A DNA stretch of 64,000 bases from the NCBI GenBank assembly GCA_048013815.1, contig CM106586.1:2480001-2544000 (forward strand), given 5' to 3'. Numbering within the stretch: position 1 is the stretch's first letter; each line of letters begins with the position of its first letter. This document shows positions 39,717 to 51,419 of this stretch, piece by piece. Below the pieces are notes generated by a model that saw nothing but the letters and a program-made list of their open reading frames with translations, searched no databases and was not told where the DNA came from. The DNA comes from Setoptus koraiensis. Lineage: Eukaryota; Arthropoda. The translations under genes and the position numbers were made by a program.

Positions 39717-40432
39717 ATAGATGCACAAATCTATGCAAGGCAATGATTGGCAAATAGACAAACACGACTTTTTACCGGTATATTGCAACATGAAATGACC
39801 TTTTAAATAGTCAATTATCAAACTAACTGGCATATTCATCTGCACGGTTCATCATGTGTCCTCATGTGCACGTTCCGAATTCTCCATTTTAGAACACATA
39901 GTTCGAACACTTGTTTTAGTTCGAAGTTTTCCTTGCAGAGGCCGCTCGCCTGATCTCATGAGTGTGGACACTGTCTTGGTCACAATCAGATAATTTTCTT
40001 CTTTCTTTTTTCTTGGTTTGTACCGAACGCCAGCTGTGTGGAATTGTCCATGGGTGCTTGTTTAGCTAGTGTGTGAGAAGAAATCAGTAATCTGGCCGAT
40101 GCTGTCGATTGGAACATTGTTGTTTATCATGATAGGATCATTGAGAGGATCCAGTGTGTGGCCTTGCATCATTTGACTCAACTTGACACGTCATGATCAG
40201 CGAGCCAGCGAGCCAGCGAACGGACGAGCGGGCAATTTTCGACTCGAGCACATAATAGCCAACTGCGATTCTGATTAAACTACTACACTATTGATATTAA
40301 TCAAACGTTTATCTAGAATTAGATCCGGTCCCGGTCGCTCTGTTTCTCACTCTCTGATTTGATATGATCTTCGTTATTATTGTAAATCGACGGGTTTGAG
40401 AGGGAAGCAGCGAAGCGAACTGGCACCGTGTG

Positions 40433-40499
40433 TCTATCTATCTATCTATCTATCTATCTTTCAGCTAACAGCTAACAGCCAACAGCTAGCGGCTAACAG
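40433..40499. repeat. CTAT tetranucleotide array followed by degenerate CAGCTAA repeats
   Basis: About seven copies of TCTA (40433-40459) run directly into four or five degenerate copies of an 7-8 bp word (AGCTAACAGC type) ending about 40499. A simple compound microsatellite. Confidence 0.85.
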
Positions 40500-42226
40500 T
40501 GTTGTTGGCCTTGATGAGAATTGGCTCGACACACACACACACTATACTGGACTGTACTATAGTAGAGTAGACACGCACACGCACACAATGAGGCCCATGT
40601 CCATTAGATTTGCGACGAAAGTCACAAAATTGACTCGAAAAGCGCTAGAGCATTCATTATATGTAATGTATGTAATGGCGCTTCCCTGGCGAGCTATGGC
40701 AATTCGATGATGATCATCATCAAGGTCATTGGCAATTGGCAAGTGATAGTGCGCTGAAACTAGGCCGTTTCATTCGGTTACTGTTAACTATGCGACAACA
40801 GTGAGTAAGAGAGTGAACAACAGAGCGACAATGTATTGTTGTGTGTATGTGCCAATACAAAAGCCGGCTGGCTGATGTGAAATCAGTAGTGCGCAACCAC
40901 CGTTAGTTTCGCTCGACTCGGCACTGCTGGCTCAAAAGTTTACAGCCCGACACACAAGCTGGCGCCAACAACAACAGCAATAACGACAACAACGACAATG
41001 AGTTTCCTGTGCTGTGTTTTGCCGTGTCTAGCTTGACAAGTTTGGCCGAGATTGATTAAAAGTGACCACCAGCGGCGGTCAGACTGTCGTCCAGACGTTA
41101 CCTGGCTGGCGACAGCTGAGGCAAGCCAGCTGACGCAAGTCGGCTGCAAGAGGGCACCTTTTGCGCCCGACTGGCCCATCGATTGATGTAATGAATCGAG
41201 CGTTACTTGGACACAGCGCGCCCAGTAATTCGTTATTTTGTTCGTTATTTTCCAGTCAGTGACATATTGTTGCAGTGTACATTTTTTCTCATATTAACAA
41301 GCGACAATAAGCACTGGCCCGGCTAATATGTATTATGTATGATGCAATATGTACATGCATGACATATACAGTCGCACATATATAGTCGCGTGTAAGTTGT
41401 GCTGTATTTTGTCCTGAATTTTTGGCTTAATCGGCCACTGCCAATGCTACACCGATTATAAGATTACTTTAAAAGTTGCACAGCCAAAAAACTGCAGCAA
41501 AACTGCGACACACAGAAACACACATCATCTCTAACATGAACAGGTTAGCCCAGGATCCCATCCGCTGCCTTGGGGCGCCCAGTGGTTTGCTGGTGCGCCG
41601 ACCGCCCCGCAGCACTAAAGTCACAAATACACACTGTGCATCCGAGGGAGCCTAGGTGCGTTCGCGCGCACTTGCGTGCGGCCCCAAGGCGCCAGTACGC
41701 AGCCTCGTATCGCGCACCATAAGTGCCAGTATGGTGGCCGATGGCGTCGATTCGCGGTTTGTTTCGCGGAGAGTTGTCGGTACGTGCGCCAGCCAGAGTA
41801 AAAGTTTTGTCCTTGTTGGATGTTGCTCGTTAATTTCGTTTTAACTCTCGCCAGAAGCACCGACAGTGATGTTATGATATCTGCCTGCAACTGTACAGCA
41901 GCCAATATCCATGTTTACAACTGACCTCCAAACGCCCGCCGAACACAATATCATCAGTACACAGACGCGTTAGTGTAGCGCGAAACAGCGTTAATATGAT
42001 GCTAAACATCAAGTTGAAGGTGAAAAATCGCAAGCAATATACAGCGGCACGCCGGCCCACATACACCAAGACCAGAAATAAACTTAAGGCCAGCGGACAG
42101 TGCGTAAGTTCGGTGGCACCATTGGGCCGGCAGCAAGAGAAGAAATTCAGCAGCAGCAGCAGCAACGACAGTGGCTCAAACCATGACTTTGATCTAAGTT
42201 GTGCTAACCAGTGCGAGTCAATAGTT

Positions 42227-42419
42227 ATGAGGGCAGCCAAATTTTGTCCGATTGTATACGTTATGATAGTGTTAGTGGGCCAAGTTGGCGGCCAAATATC
42301 GCCCGACAACAACAACCATAGGCAGCACGAAAGCTCCCACCAACAACAGATTGCACAAGAAGAAGCCTGGAATATCCATTCGGAGCACGGGCCAATAAAC
42401 AGCGATTATCATTCGCCAG
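42227..42419 (+). CDS. Candidate first coding exon with signal peptide
   Basis: From ATG 42227 the frame reads MRAAKFCPIVYVMIVLVGQVGGQIS, with a short basic N-region, a hydrophobic core and small residues near a plausible cleavage site. A polar Gln/His/Asn-rich stretch follows, ending at a good donor, CCAG then GTGAGT (GT at 42420-42421), in phase 1. The frame is also open upstream to ATG 41996, which would place the hydrophobic stretch about 80 residues in; I prefer 42227. The NELL-like gene downstream needs a secretory exon, and its first recognised exon can start at 51420 in phase 1, which would fit, but 9 kb separates them. A shorter-range partner or a chance ORF is possible. Confidence 0.35.
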
Positions 42420-43561
42420 GTGAGTTCGCAGCACAACGCAAGAAACAAGACCAAGTCACCGTCTCGACTATCCAATTGTATCGTGAAAACAGGAAACTGT
42501 GCCCGCCCGCAGAATGCATCAATTGTGCGCTTTTTGCGTCCTCTTGCAACAACAGTGAATGATGGCCTGTATCATTTTTCATACGGCGCCTCTTATTATT
42601 TTGCTTTCTCTTCTTTTTGGCGTTTGTCCGACTTGATCGTCTTCGCGCAACTACAACAACGTCTGTTAGTGCGAGATTGTTCACAAAATCTCTTCACCAA
42701 AGTCTCGTACCGTGAGACGACGGCACAGAGATTAACCAAAGATAATTATGGCCAGTATTATATAGAGCCACTTGAGCGACAACAACAGCAGCAGCAACAG
42801 CAACGAGCCATTTGTAGCGATAACACATCGGCCACTTGATCGAGCTGCCCAATGCGCTTTCTGCACGAGCAATAATGTGTACGCTTGGCTGTTCATTTAC
42901 TTTTGATTGCTGCCATAATAATAGCCATACAGACGCACAATCTCTTGGCCGGCGCCGTCGTTTTTTTTTCTGCCAACCAAACACCATCAGGTGCAACGAG
43001 GGCCCCAACCAACGGGTCCTCTGGCGGGCCCGGCTCGACAGGGCGAGCCCGCACCGCCGACTTTGCTCGCTGTCCTATCCGACAGACTGTGCGCTGTTGA
43101 ACAGAGTGTGTTTTTATATCGCTACTGTCGCTGATGGTTGCCTTGTGCATAGGTCAAAACGCGAGCAACAACCGCCACAGCAACAACTATCTAAACGATC
43201 TCTAATCTTTCTGTCTGTCTCGTTTTGGGCCATGCAAGTCGCTTGTTTGCGCGCCAACGAGTTAGTGGCCAACGGATTAAATTAAATGAGCGACAGCGAC
43301 GCTTATTAGAAAGACAATTGTGTCGAGGCCTATATGTCCGCCATGACCAGCACGACCACTACGACTACGACCAGTGTTTGGCGGCGACCCCGGCCAAACA
43401 CCAAGCGCCAGCGGCAGCAGCAACGCTCATAGTGACATATAGTGAATTGGCGTTGAATAATAGTGTGTATAAATGGTGGGTGCTGGTCAGTTATTCAATT
43501 GGGCGGCCCACACAAATATTATAACAGGCTGCCCAAATGGAATGTTGCTCGCATGTTGGCG

Positions 43562-43609
43562 CATTCCATCGAGCATCCCATCGAGCGCCCCATCGAGCGT
43601 CTCATCGAG
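43562..43609 (+). repeat. 12-bp tandem repeat, four units
   Basis: Four 12-bp units sharing the core CATCGAG (units begin at 43562, 43574, 43586 and 43598). In one open frame they encode an HSIEHPIERPIERLIE-like tetrapeptide repeat, but no gene is recognised around it. Confidence 0.8.
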
Positions 43610-44453
43610 AGCGAGAGCATTTTTGGTGTAGCCGAAGGTGGTGGTTATGTCATGTCGCATGTAAGCTGTTGTTTGTAGTCGTTCATTGTGGTAACCAGCA
43701 CCAATAGAGGCGCCACAACTGGGCCAGCATAATGTGTGCGTGTGTGACTACTGCTAGTAGTCATCTCTCACTCGAGTGCATCCAAAATAACGGAACGCTT
43801 CCGCTGACTTCCGCCTCTTATGGCTCTTAGCCGCGTTGGTTGGCATAAATAAGGCAACTGTGTGGCGATATTCTCTCGGTCAATTCGGTCGCCAAATAGG
43901 GCCTCGCGTGGCTGCAAGTTTCAACGACGTGCACTCATCATTTGGCGCTGGCTCGTCAGTTGTTGCGGATACTTGAGTCGCCGTTGGTTAGCTAGCCGCC
44001 GACGACAGCAGGCCCCACATTGCGCCAAGATAATCGGGCTCGCCAATGGCCGGCCAGTGATCGGGCGAGTGGCCCCATCGATTACATCATCGATACAATG
44101 CGGTTGTCAGCGGTTGTATGTGACCGCTAGCTCGCTCTGCCAGAGACTCTCTGGCCAGTCTGGACCCCCGTGGACAATGGCAAACTGTCAACGGTGCGCT
44201 CATCGCGTATTTATGGGGCACCCAATGGGCACCAGTCACGTTGTTGTGTGTGTATGTGTGTGTTTTTGGGCCGCGCAAAAAGTGAGTTAGTCCCCGAAAG
44301 CCAGCTCGCTCAATCGTGCACAATAATGGCTCAAGCTCTCCACTAATATCATCATCTATGGCAGTGTGTGTGTGTGTCGTAATGAGGCCGGGCACATCGT
44401 TTCGATCAATTGAGATCAATTGGCGATCACTTTTGCTCGGCCGATTGTTCCTG

Positions 44454-44481
44454 CACACACACACACACACACACACACACC
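44454..44481. repeat. CA dinucleotide microsatellite
   Basis: About 14 CA units, one of the longest of many CA/GT arrays in the 44-48 kb region. Confidence 0.95.
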
Positions 44482-45547
44482 AAAAGTGATTCGGTCATCC
44501 ATCCGATCGAGTCCATCCATGGATTGAGTCCACTTGGCAATAGCGTCTCGCTCTCTTACTCTGACTGGAACTCACTAAGCGACCACATAGCGCACAAGCG
44601 CAGACAGGAAGTTGTGGGCTAGCGATAGGGTTGTCACCTCGTGCGCGTAGCTGGACATGCTTTTTGCCGATTGGCCATGCAGCTAGCGTTGCAGTGAGCC
44701 AACTCATTAAGCCTAAGCACCAGATCGCAACCAACTGAACCAGTGACTGCCGGCTGGCCACTTGTTATGCTGTCGAATCAATCGCGTGCCCTGGTCTCAT
44801 ACGCTGTGTATGATACACACATATATTATCAATGGTCGTGCTGGTTGTTATCATTGTCACGTTGCCGTTGCATTTTCTGTTTCCACGCTGTGCTCTGATT
44901 GTTGCAGCTTGCGCAACATTTTGACTTTTTGCTCATTATGACGCAAAGACGACCATCGGTCATAATCATCATCATTCACTTGTTTGCCGTCCACTTGTGT
45001 GCGTGTGCGTGTGTGTGTGTGTGCGTCTCGCTGGGGACAACAACAAAACAACAAAGACAACGGCAACAGCGACAGCGAGCGGCGCTCGTTACAATTGTTT
45101 GTTGGTTTAAACTGGACACGGCTCAATCTCTTGGGCTGGCGGCAAACGGTCGAGTATATCACTTGTTTTCTAATTACCAGCAACACCGGCTCACACAGCT
45201 TAACACGCAAGACCATGTCATGATTTAATGATGGCACACATACAGCTTGCAATTGTAGTGGGCACGCTTAGCTGGCCGGACGGCCAGCCAGGGCACGTGG
45301 GCCCTATAGGTCCTTGAGATTGTGGCCAGCTTAGCTTTTGTGTTTTGTTATTTGTTATATGTTTGTGGCGCGCCGGCCACCACTTGGCCAACATCAACCA
45401 CACCAATGAGCGTAAAGGCGCCCTCTTTTAGACACTGCCCACTTCCTAATTATTTTGTGTCTTTTACAAGGCTGCTCCAATTGAACCAGCCAGTGCACAA
45501 GTCCAGGCCAGTCTATCAGTTTCTCGGCCATCAATTGTGTGCCATCA

Positions 45548-45623
45548 GTTGAGCGGCCAGTGGCCAGTTGAGCCGACGCTGGCCAGTTGAGCCGCCACTG
45601 GTCAGTTGTGCCACCAAAAGACT
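45548..45623. repeat. 19-bp tandem repeat, three full units plus a degenerate one
   Basis: Units start at 45548, 45567 and 45586, each beginning GTTGAGC and ending TGGCCA or TGGTCA; a degenerate fourth starts at 45605 (GTTGTGCC). It lies in non-coding GC-richer sequence and could be a small minisatellite. Confidence 0.8.
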
Positions 45624-48620
45624 AACACCAGACACTCGTGGAGTGAGCAAGAGTTGGACAATATTCGCTCTTGTAGTGTCCGTTGTATCAATTGTGTGTC
45701 ATCTTGGTCAACAAACAAACAAGCAAGCAAGCCATCAAGCGGACATACTAACAAATACTAACAATACACTAGCAGTAATTGAAGGAATCTAGATAAATAC
45801 TGGCCTTACCAACAAGATAATGAGCGCTAGCTGGCCGCCGTTCATGCCCCATGAGCGTTTGAGCCTGACAAAATGAGCCTGCCCATGGACAAACGGCGCC
45901 CATTAATGATATAACAGAACAATGATCTTGCTCACCTGATATTATTAATGGCTCAATGACACACTTGTGTATACGGCTGGCACACGACGCGACAAATACA
46001 GAAGAGCACACACACACACACACACATAATATTGAGCAGATCAATAGCGGGCGACAGGAGGTAATAGATACTGGCCAGTTTTGTGTCACTGGCAGCCAAC
46101 TGGACAAGCGAGTGGACAGCCGCCATCCTAATTGGGCAATCTATGCAACGGTCAGCCAGAGACGACAGGCCAGCGCCGAGAGGAGCACAAAGGCGACATT
46201 GAAAGTGCCTCTAATGGGCCGGATTCAATGTCGCTACATTATATGACAGGGCCTGTGCGACGGAGCCTGCACAAAAGAGAGGACAGAGTTGGGCTGGCCA
46301 AAACTCTTGCGCACGAGACGCGAATAAAGAGAACACAAGATTAATCTGCGAATAACAAAGGCAACAACGACATTGACGACCAGCAATGGTCAGAGTGCCA
46401 GTTGCAGATATTGGATCTGGCGTACTATTCAAATGAGCTGCCAGACTGGCCGACACACACACACAGCATGTCTGGCAAGACTGGCTGTAGCAGAGAGAGA
46501 GAGAGAGTTGCGAATGGAACGAGTCTGAAATAATTCTTTCTCTCTTTCTCTCTCGTTCTCTACCTTGGATTCGCAGCCAGCCAGCGGTCGGGTCGTTTGT
46601 TTGCCTAGCTCGTCGTCTATTCAACAATGATGGGCCTTGTTGTTGGCTTGTTTGTTCTTGTGTGTGTGTGTGCGTCTAAGGGCTCTAAAGCGGCTCACTT
46701 ACAGCGCTGGCAGCACCAGCAAGCCACAACTAATTCAATCTGTATGCGAGTTTGTGAGCGAGTATATTAATATTGCTGTTGTTGTAGTAGCAGTGGTAGT
46801 GATATTAACATTACCACCAATATCAAGCCAACAATAATGATGCTGACGATAATAACATGCAACAAATGAACTCTCACTCACTCGCACTTATTGTACACAC
46901 ACACAAGCTGGCAACGAGTTGCCTGCTACGACTCACCTGAGCTCGGCTTAAGCTCGCGCTGGCGTGTCCTTGATTTTGTCATTGTGTATACCTTTTTATC
47001 CTCTTTCGCCACCACTGCTTCTCTGGGTTGGCTTCAGCCAGACAGCCAGCCAGCCAGACAGACAGGCTGGCAGTCGGACTGGCTACAGCCAGCCAGCAGG
47101 ATCGAGTTCTTTTCGTGTGCCAGTGTGTGTCAGTGTGTGTGTGTGTGTGTGCAAATAGGAACGTTCGCCTCCGAACGCGCGACGGTCTGCTCGCAGCCAT
47201 GAACAGCAGCAACAACCAATCGCAATCAATTAGAATGGCTGGTGTGCCTGCCACAATAGACTGAGAATATAACATATATAGAGATATTGTTTGATTGCCT
47301 GATTCCATGTTTATATGAGTCCGTTGTTATTACTCACAAGTGCACGCACACACACACACACACACAAAGCTATCGATTACTGTGAGCTGTGTAGACGAGC
47401 TGCCATTGATGAACACGTGAGAACGTGCCAATTGTGTGCGATGCAAACACACACCGTACTCTTGTCAACTCACCTGTGTGTCGTATCCAGTGTGTGTCGT
47501 ATTCCAACAACAGTCAGTGTTACTGCCAGCTAGCCAGCTAATATCGCTAATAATAATAATGTGAGCAGCCCAACAACGACACCAGATATTCGCCCAACGA
47601 TATCCTGTTTGTTGTTGGTCGTTGCACGTTTGCTCGTTGCTCACAATCGGCGCCATTATTACTGCTGGCATTACCTGAATTAAAACCGTTTATCAGCTGC
47701 ACTATTTTTAGTTTCGTGGCAACGTTCAATTGCATTTTATTTCAAGAACAAGAACAGTGTTGAGTGTGACAGGTGAGCACGATCATTATTATTTGTAACT
47801 GATCCATTGGTTGCTGTGTGTGTGTGTGTGTGTGTCAAGCTGCTTGTGTGTTGAGACCAGAAGAGCGGGCAGGTGAGCCGTTGAAAGTAAAAATAGTCGT
47901 CTGTCAGTAGTGACTTCAAGGGGACACACGCAGCCAAGAGACGACGAGAAAGAGGGCACACACAGCAATCATTAGCAAGTTAACAACAGGCAGAGAGTTG
48001 TTGTTGCTGCTGCTGTTGTTGTTAGTCTCAATTCACAAACGTACTGAAGTCGCTGGTCGCAGTTTTGGTTGCTTACGCAACTGATAAACGCTGCTATTAA
48101 TACAGTCGCTCGCATTTACAGCCCCAACCAGCAAGCTGGCAAGTGACTGAGCTACAACAATAACAACACGACTATAGCTAGAAATAAAATTAGAAGTAAC
48201 ATGATTACTGAACTCACAAATAGGGGCGTGCTCGCCGAGAGTAAAGAGCGGGATAATGCGGATGAATGGATAATCACTAATGAAAACTAAGCAAGCTGGC
48301 TAGGCCAAGTGAAAAGTGTTGGCCACAGCTCACACAACAGAACAAGTTTGCCAATAAGACAATTAGTAGTTATCAGTTATAGCGGCAGCAGCAGCGGCGG
48401 CGGCGGCGCCGATTAAACTAGAGCACACACTAGAAGAAGCGAAAGCGAATATTCCAGCGAGCGGCAGCAGCGAGAGATGCTCAGCAGCAGATAAACAAGC
48501 CCAACAGCAACGACAGCAACAACTGCAACAACTGCAACAACATCCACAACAACGCAACACCCATAATGCAGCAGCGCAGTGTTGATACCTTTTGCAACTT
48601 GCAGCAACTTTAAGCAACAG

Positions 48621-48622
<2 letters not shown>

Positions 48623-48652
<30 letters not shown>
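48623..48652. repeat. GA dinucleotide microsatellite
   Basis: About 15 GA units, close to the candidate minus-strand Ig-like exon; on the minus strand it would lie just downstream of that exon. Confidence 0.95.
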
Positions 48653-48654
<2 letters not shown>

Positions 48655-48766
48655 TGATGGTCATCAACCCCCTCAATGTTGTACTGATCTAAATATAGTG
48701 CATTGAATTTAGGAAAAGCAAGTCACTATGAATAATGAATGAACAAACGAACACACAAACTCTGAC

Positions 48767-48947
48767 CTGCCACAACATAAACCTTCGCAAACTCCGTCCA
48801 GACGCCAACAACTTTCTCGAAGCCGCAAAATAATGAGCCCGCATGATTGTTGGCACAATCGTAACTCGACCGACACTCGTAGTGACCATTGGCACCATTT
48901 GCTGCCTCTGCCAGTGTCATCCGTAATTCGATAGATTCTTGGTCGGT
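48767..48947 (-). CDS. Candidate internal exon encoding part of an immunoglobulin-like domain
   Basis: On the minus strand, from an acceptor CCGATAG (exon begins 48947) to a weak donor GCAG then GTCAGA (exon ends 48767). The 181-nt frame begins TDQESIELRMTLAEAANG, then NGHYECRSSYDCANNHAG, SLFCGFEKVVG and WTEFAKVYVVAG. The pattern of a hydrophobic strand, an N-G-x-Y-x-C motif and a closing F-A-K-V-Y-V strand resembles the C-terminal half of an Ig fold, with two extra cysteines in a long F-G loop. There is no ATG and stops flank the exon, so it must be spliced. I found no certain partner exons. The plus strand is not open in a comparable way. The assignment is tentative. Confidence 0.35.
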
Positions 48948-49328
48948 CTATCGGCGGCGATGCTCAAATCGACATTGGCCGCACCACAACCGCACAAAAA
49001 CAAACGCCAGCGCAGCAAGGTAACAAGTTTAGCTAAATATAGAGACACAGTTAGAAAATAGACAAGGCTTATTGCAAATCGCCTGTCGACGAAGCATCAC
49101 CGAAGCAGACAAGGAAAAATATTTTTTTATTATTCAGTATCAGCATTGTTTTCGTCCGTGATTATAGAGAAGAAAAAAATATCATTGTCAAGCAAACCGC
49201 AATCGCGTACACTCGTGACAATATAAGATAGTATAGAGCGCAAACAAATAATAACAAATAGCAAATAGCAAGTAACGCACAAAAGCAAGCATTGTACCGA
49301 AGACACAGAAGAAGCAGCAGATAGCAAC

Positions 49329-49607
49329 ATGATTGAATTCACAAGTTTCCTACTAAAGCATCTGTACGAATTGATGGCAGATCAAAATGACTCTAATGAA
49401 CCCGATCCGATATTGTTATTTCTGGCTCACAATCAATTGCCTGATCTAATTTGTGATACGTTTGTTGAATTGTTGTTCATAAGTGTCTTTCTAGCCATCA
49501 TTTGGATCTTCATGGCCATAACAGAGATACACAACGGAACTGGCTGTCATCTGTCCTCCATATCGCTATTCTCATGTCAGTCAAAGTCCATTTTGGACGC
49601 CTACTAA
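49329..49607 (+). CDS. Hypothetical small single-pass membrane protein, 92 residues
   Basis: ATG at 49329 (context AGCAAC then ATG) to TAA at 49605-49607. The N-terminal half is acidic and soluble (MADQNDSNEPDP), and residues ~44-65 are a convincing membrane helix (TFVELLFISVFLAIIWIFMA). A short polar tail with an N-G-T glycosylation sequon and two cysteines follows. It reads as an ordinary protein rather than low-complexity sequence, unlike most small frames around it. No homologue is recognised. It could be an independent small membrane protein or an exon of a larger gene, although no splice sites are needed. Confidence 0.4.
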   Translation: MIEFTSFLLKHLYELMADQNDSNEPDPILLFLAHNQLPDLICDTFVELLFISVFLAIIWIFMAITEIHNGTGCHLSSISLFSCQSKSILDAY

Positions 49608-51419
49608 TACAAACCACACACACACCGCTAATGCACCGCTATTGCGCCCTATACTGAATTATATTTTCGGCCGTCAAGTATTGTTGTTGACAGTGTGAAA
49701 TCAAAATTGCGTATTGATTACGGCGACAACTGCTAACTCAAACCAACAATCGCAAACCACTATCATCACAATAGTAGTGGCCATTACTACTACTACTACC
49801 ACTATTAGTGCGTCAATAACAATAGCGAAACAATCTGATTTATATAAAATTCATGGTCACAGGGGACACAGGGCATTGTGCTTAGCTCGGTGTGCTAATC
49901 TGTCTAGTCAATTCCATTGATAACAACCTGTCTGCTGCCTGCTGTTATATACTACAATGAGCTCATCAGATTAACGCTGGCAAGACAAACAAATGAATAT
50001 TAATAATAGCAACAAAAACAATAAGCTATAAATAATAAATAATAGATGAACCATAATAAACCACGAGGCCACATTATTCATGAATCATTCAGACAAAATG
50101 CAAATGTTCACTAACCAAATTAATCTATCAGGCTCATCTTGCCAAGATGACTGCGGTCACTTAATTTTTTCGCGCCTTTTTTGCTACGAATTATTCGTCG
50201 AATATTCGATTTCTTGTTAATTTGTTCTTTCTGTGCAGTCTGCAGTAACAAGCAGATTAACCCCTCGCCCCAGCAGCAAGTCTGCTTTTGCGCCCTGCAG
50301 TGTGCGAGACAGTTTAGCAGTTAAACAGTCTAGGTAAGCAGCGGCAGTCAGCGCCAAACTGCAACTGCATCTGCATCGGTGTGTGGTGTCGCATCAATGG
50401 TGTTCTATTATGCTGTAACAATAATAATAATAATATTAATAATATTTATATATTTACATGGCCGTAGCTAACGACCAAGCCTGTACGGAGCTCAGACTGC
50501 GGTGCGAGCCGCAGCAGAGGCTGTTGATGCAGGAATTCTCCATCGCTCTTGATTGTCATTATTTATGTCCGTCTATAAAGTAATCTCAAAGGGGCCACGT
50601 GTGCAGTCGTTGTGGGAATGGTCTCGAGTTAGGGTCGCTGGTCGCGACACGGTTGCAGAGGCCACAAAATTCATGAAAATATTTCCTAGGTCGAATCGAT
50701 CGAATTATGTCGGGCTCCGATGGCACAATCGCTTGGTCATAAACTATATCCGATATAGTATATTGTTCATCGGCGACAGCGGCGCCCAGTGTCAACAGGC
50801 GTGTGCGCCAATACACGAGGGCCCTTGAGAGAGCCGTGGAGAAAGTTCTGCCGTTGTGTGCAGCTCTATGCAGTATACAGTATACAGTTGTGTATAGGAC
50901 AGAACAAAGGGTTGTGTTGTTTGTTCTACGCCGGTTGCACCACCAGCGAGACGAGATAACGAGATTATTGCATCCTCGCGCCTCATTATCATTTATTATT
51001 ATTATTTATTTATACTTATCACTACATTTTCGCCATCAATGCTGGCACCAGACGGACATCAATTTGCATAGCCATTATTATTATTATTGCTATTATTATT
51101 ATCATCATTATTATCATCATTATTACTATTTTTATTTTTATGACGTACAGCATAGTAAATGGCCATGTTAGCTGCTGTATGTAGGAGCGCCAACGATATC
51201 TTAATTACGCGAGACGACAATTCTTCTTGCGAATTGGGAGTATTGGCAATCGGCCATTACACTGCTATTAAGATCACAAATGGAATAATACATGTTATAA
51301 ATTCTCACGCCATCTAAATAATCTCCTCCCTCTAATTTATCCCTTACGTATCCCCCGTGTATCCAATATGCCATCAAAACACCACAAATTCAACTGGACA
51401 CACTCATACATACACACAG

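Larger units (their letters stand above)
39455..51367. other. Repeat-dense, mostly non-coding tract between SUMO and the NELL-like exons
   Basis: About 12 kb. The part from roughly 40 to 49 kb is visibly richer in G+C and in CA/GT and GA/CT microsatellites than the first 11 kb: a CTAT tetranucleotide at 40433-40459, GT near 44361, CA at 44454-44481, GT near 45001, CA near 46009, GA near 46494, GT at about 47123-47152, CA near 47346, GT near 47816 and GA at 48623-48652. From 42.0 to 43.5 kb several overlapping frames stay open, which may reflect coding sequence or only base composition. Three candidates (42227-42419, 48767-48947, 49329-49607) are listed separately. I could not find the laminin-G exons expected for a full NELL gene here. 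Confidence 0.5.

Noticed and set aside
50553-50828. Frames open on both strands near 50.6-50.8 kb, considered as laminin-G or Ig exons
   Set aside because: Neither translation shows the strand pattern or conserved Trp/Gly/Cys of those domains.
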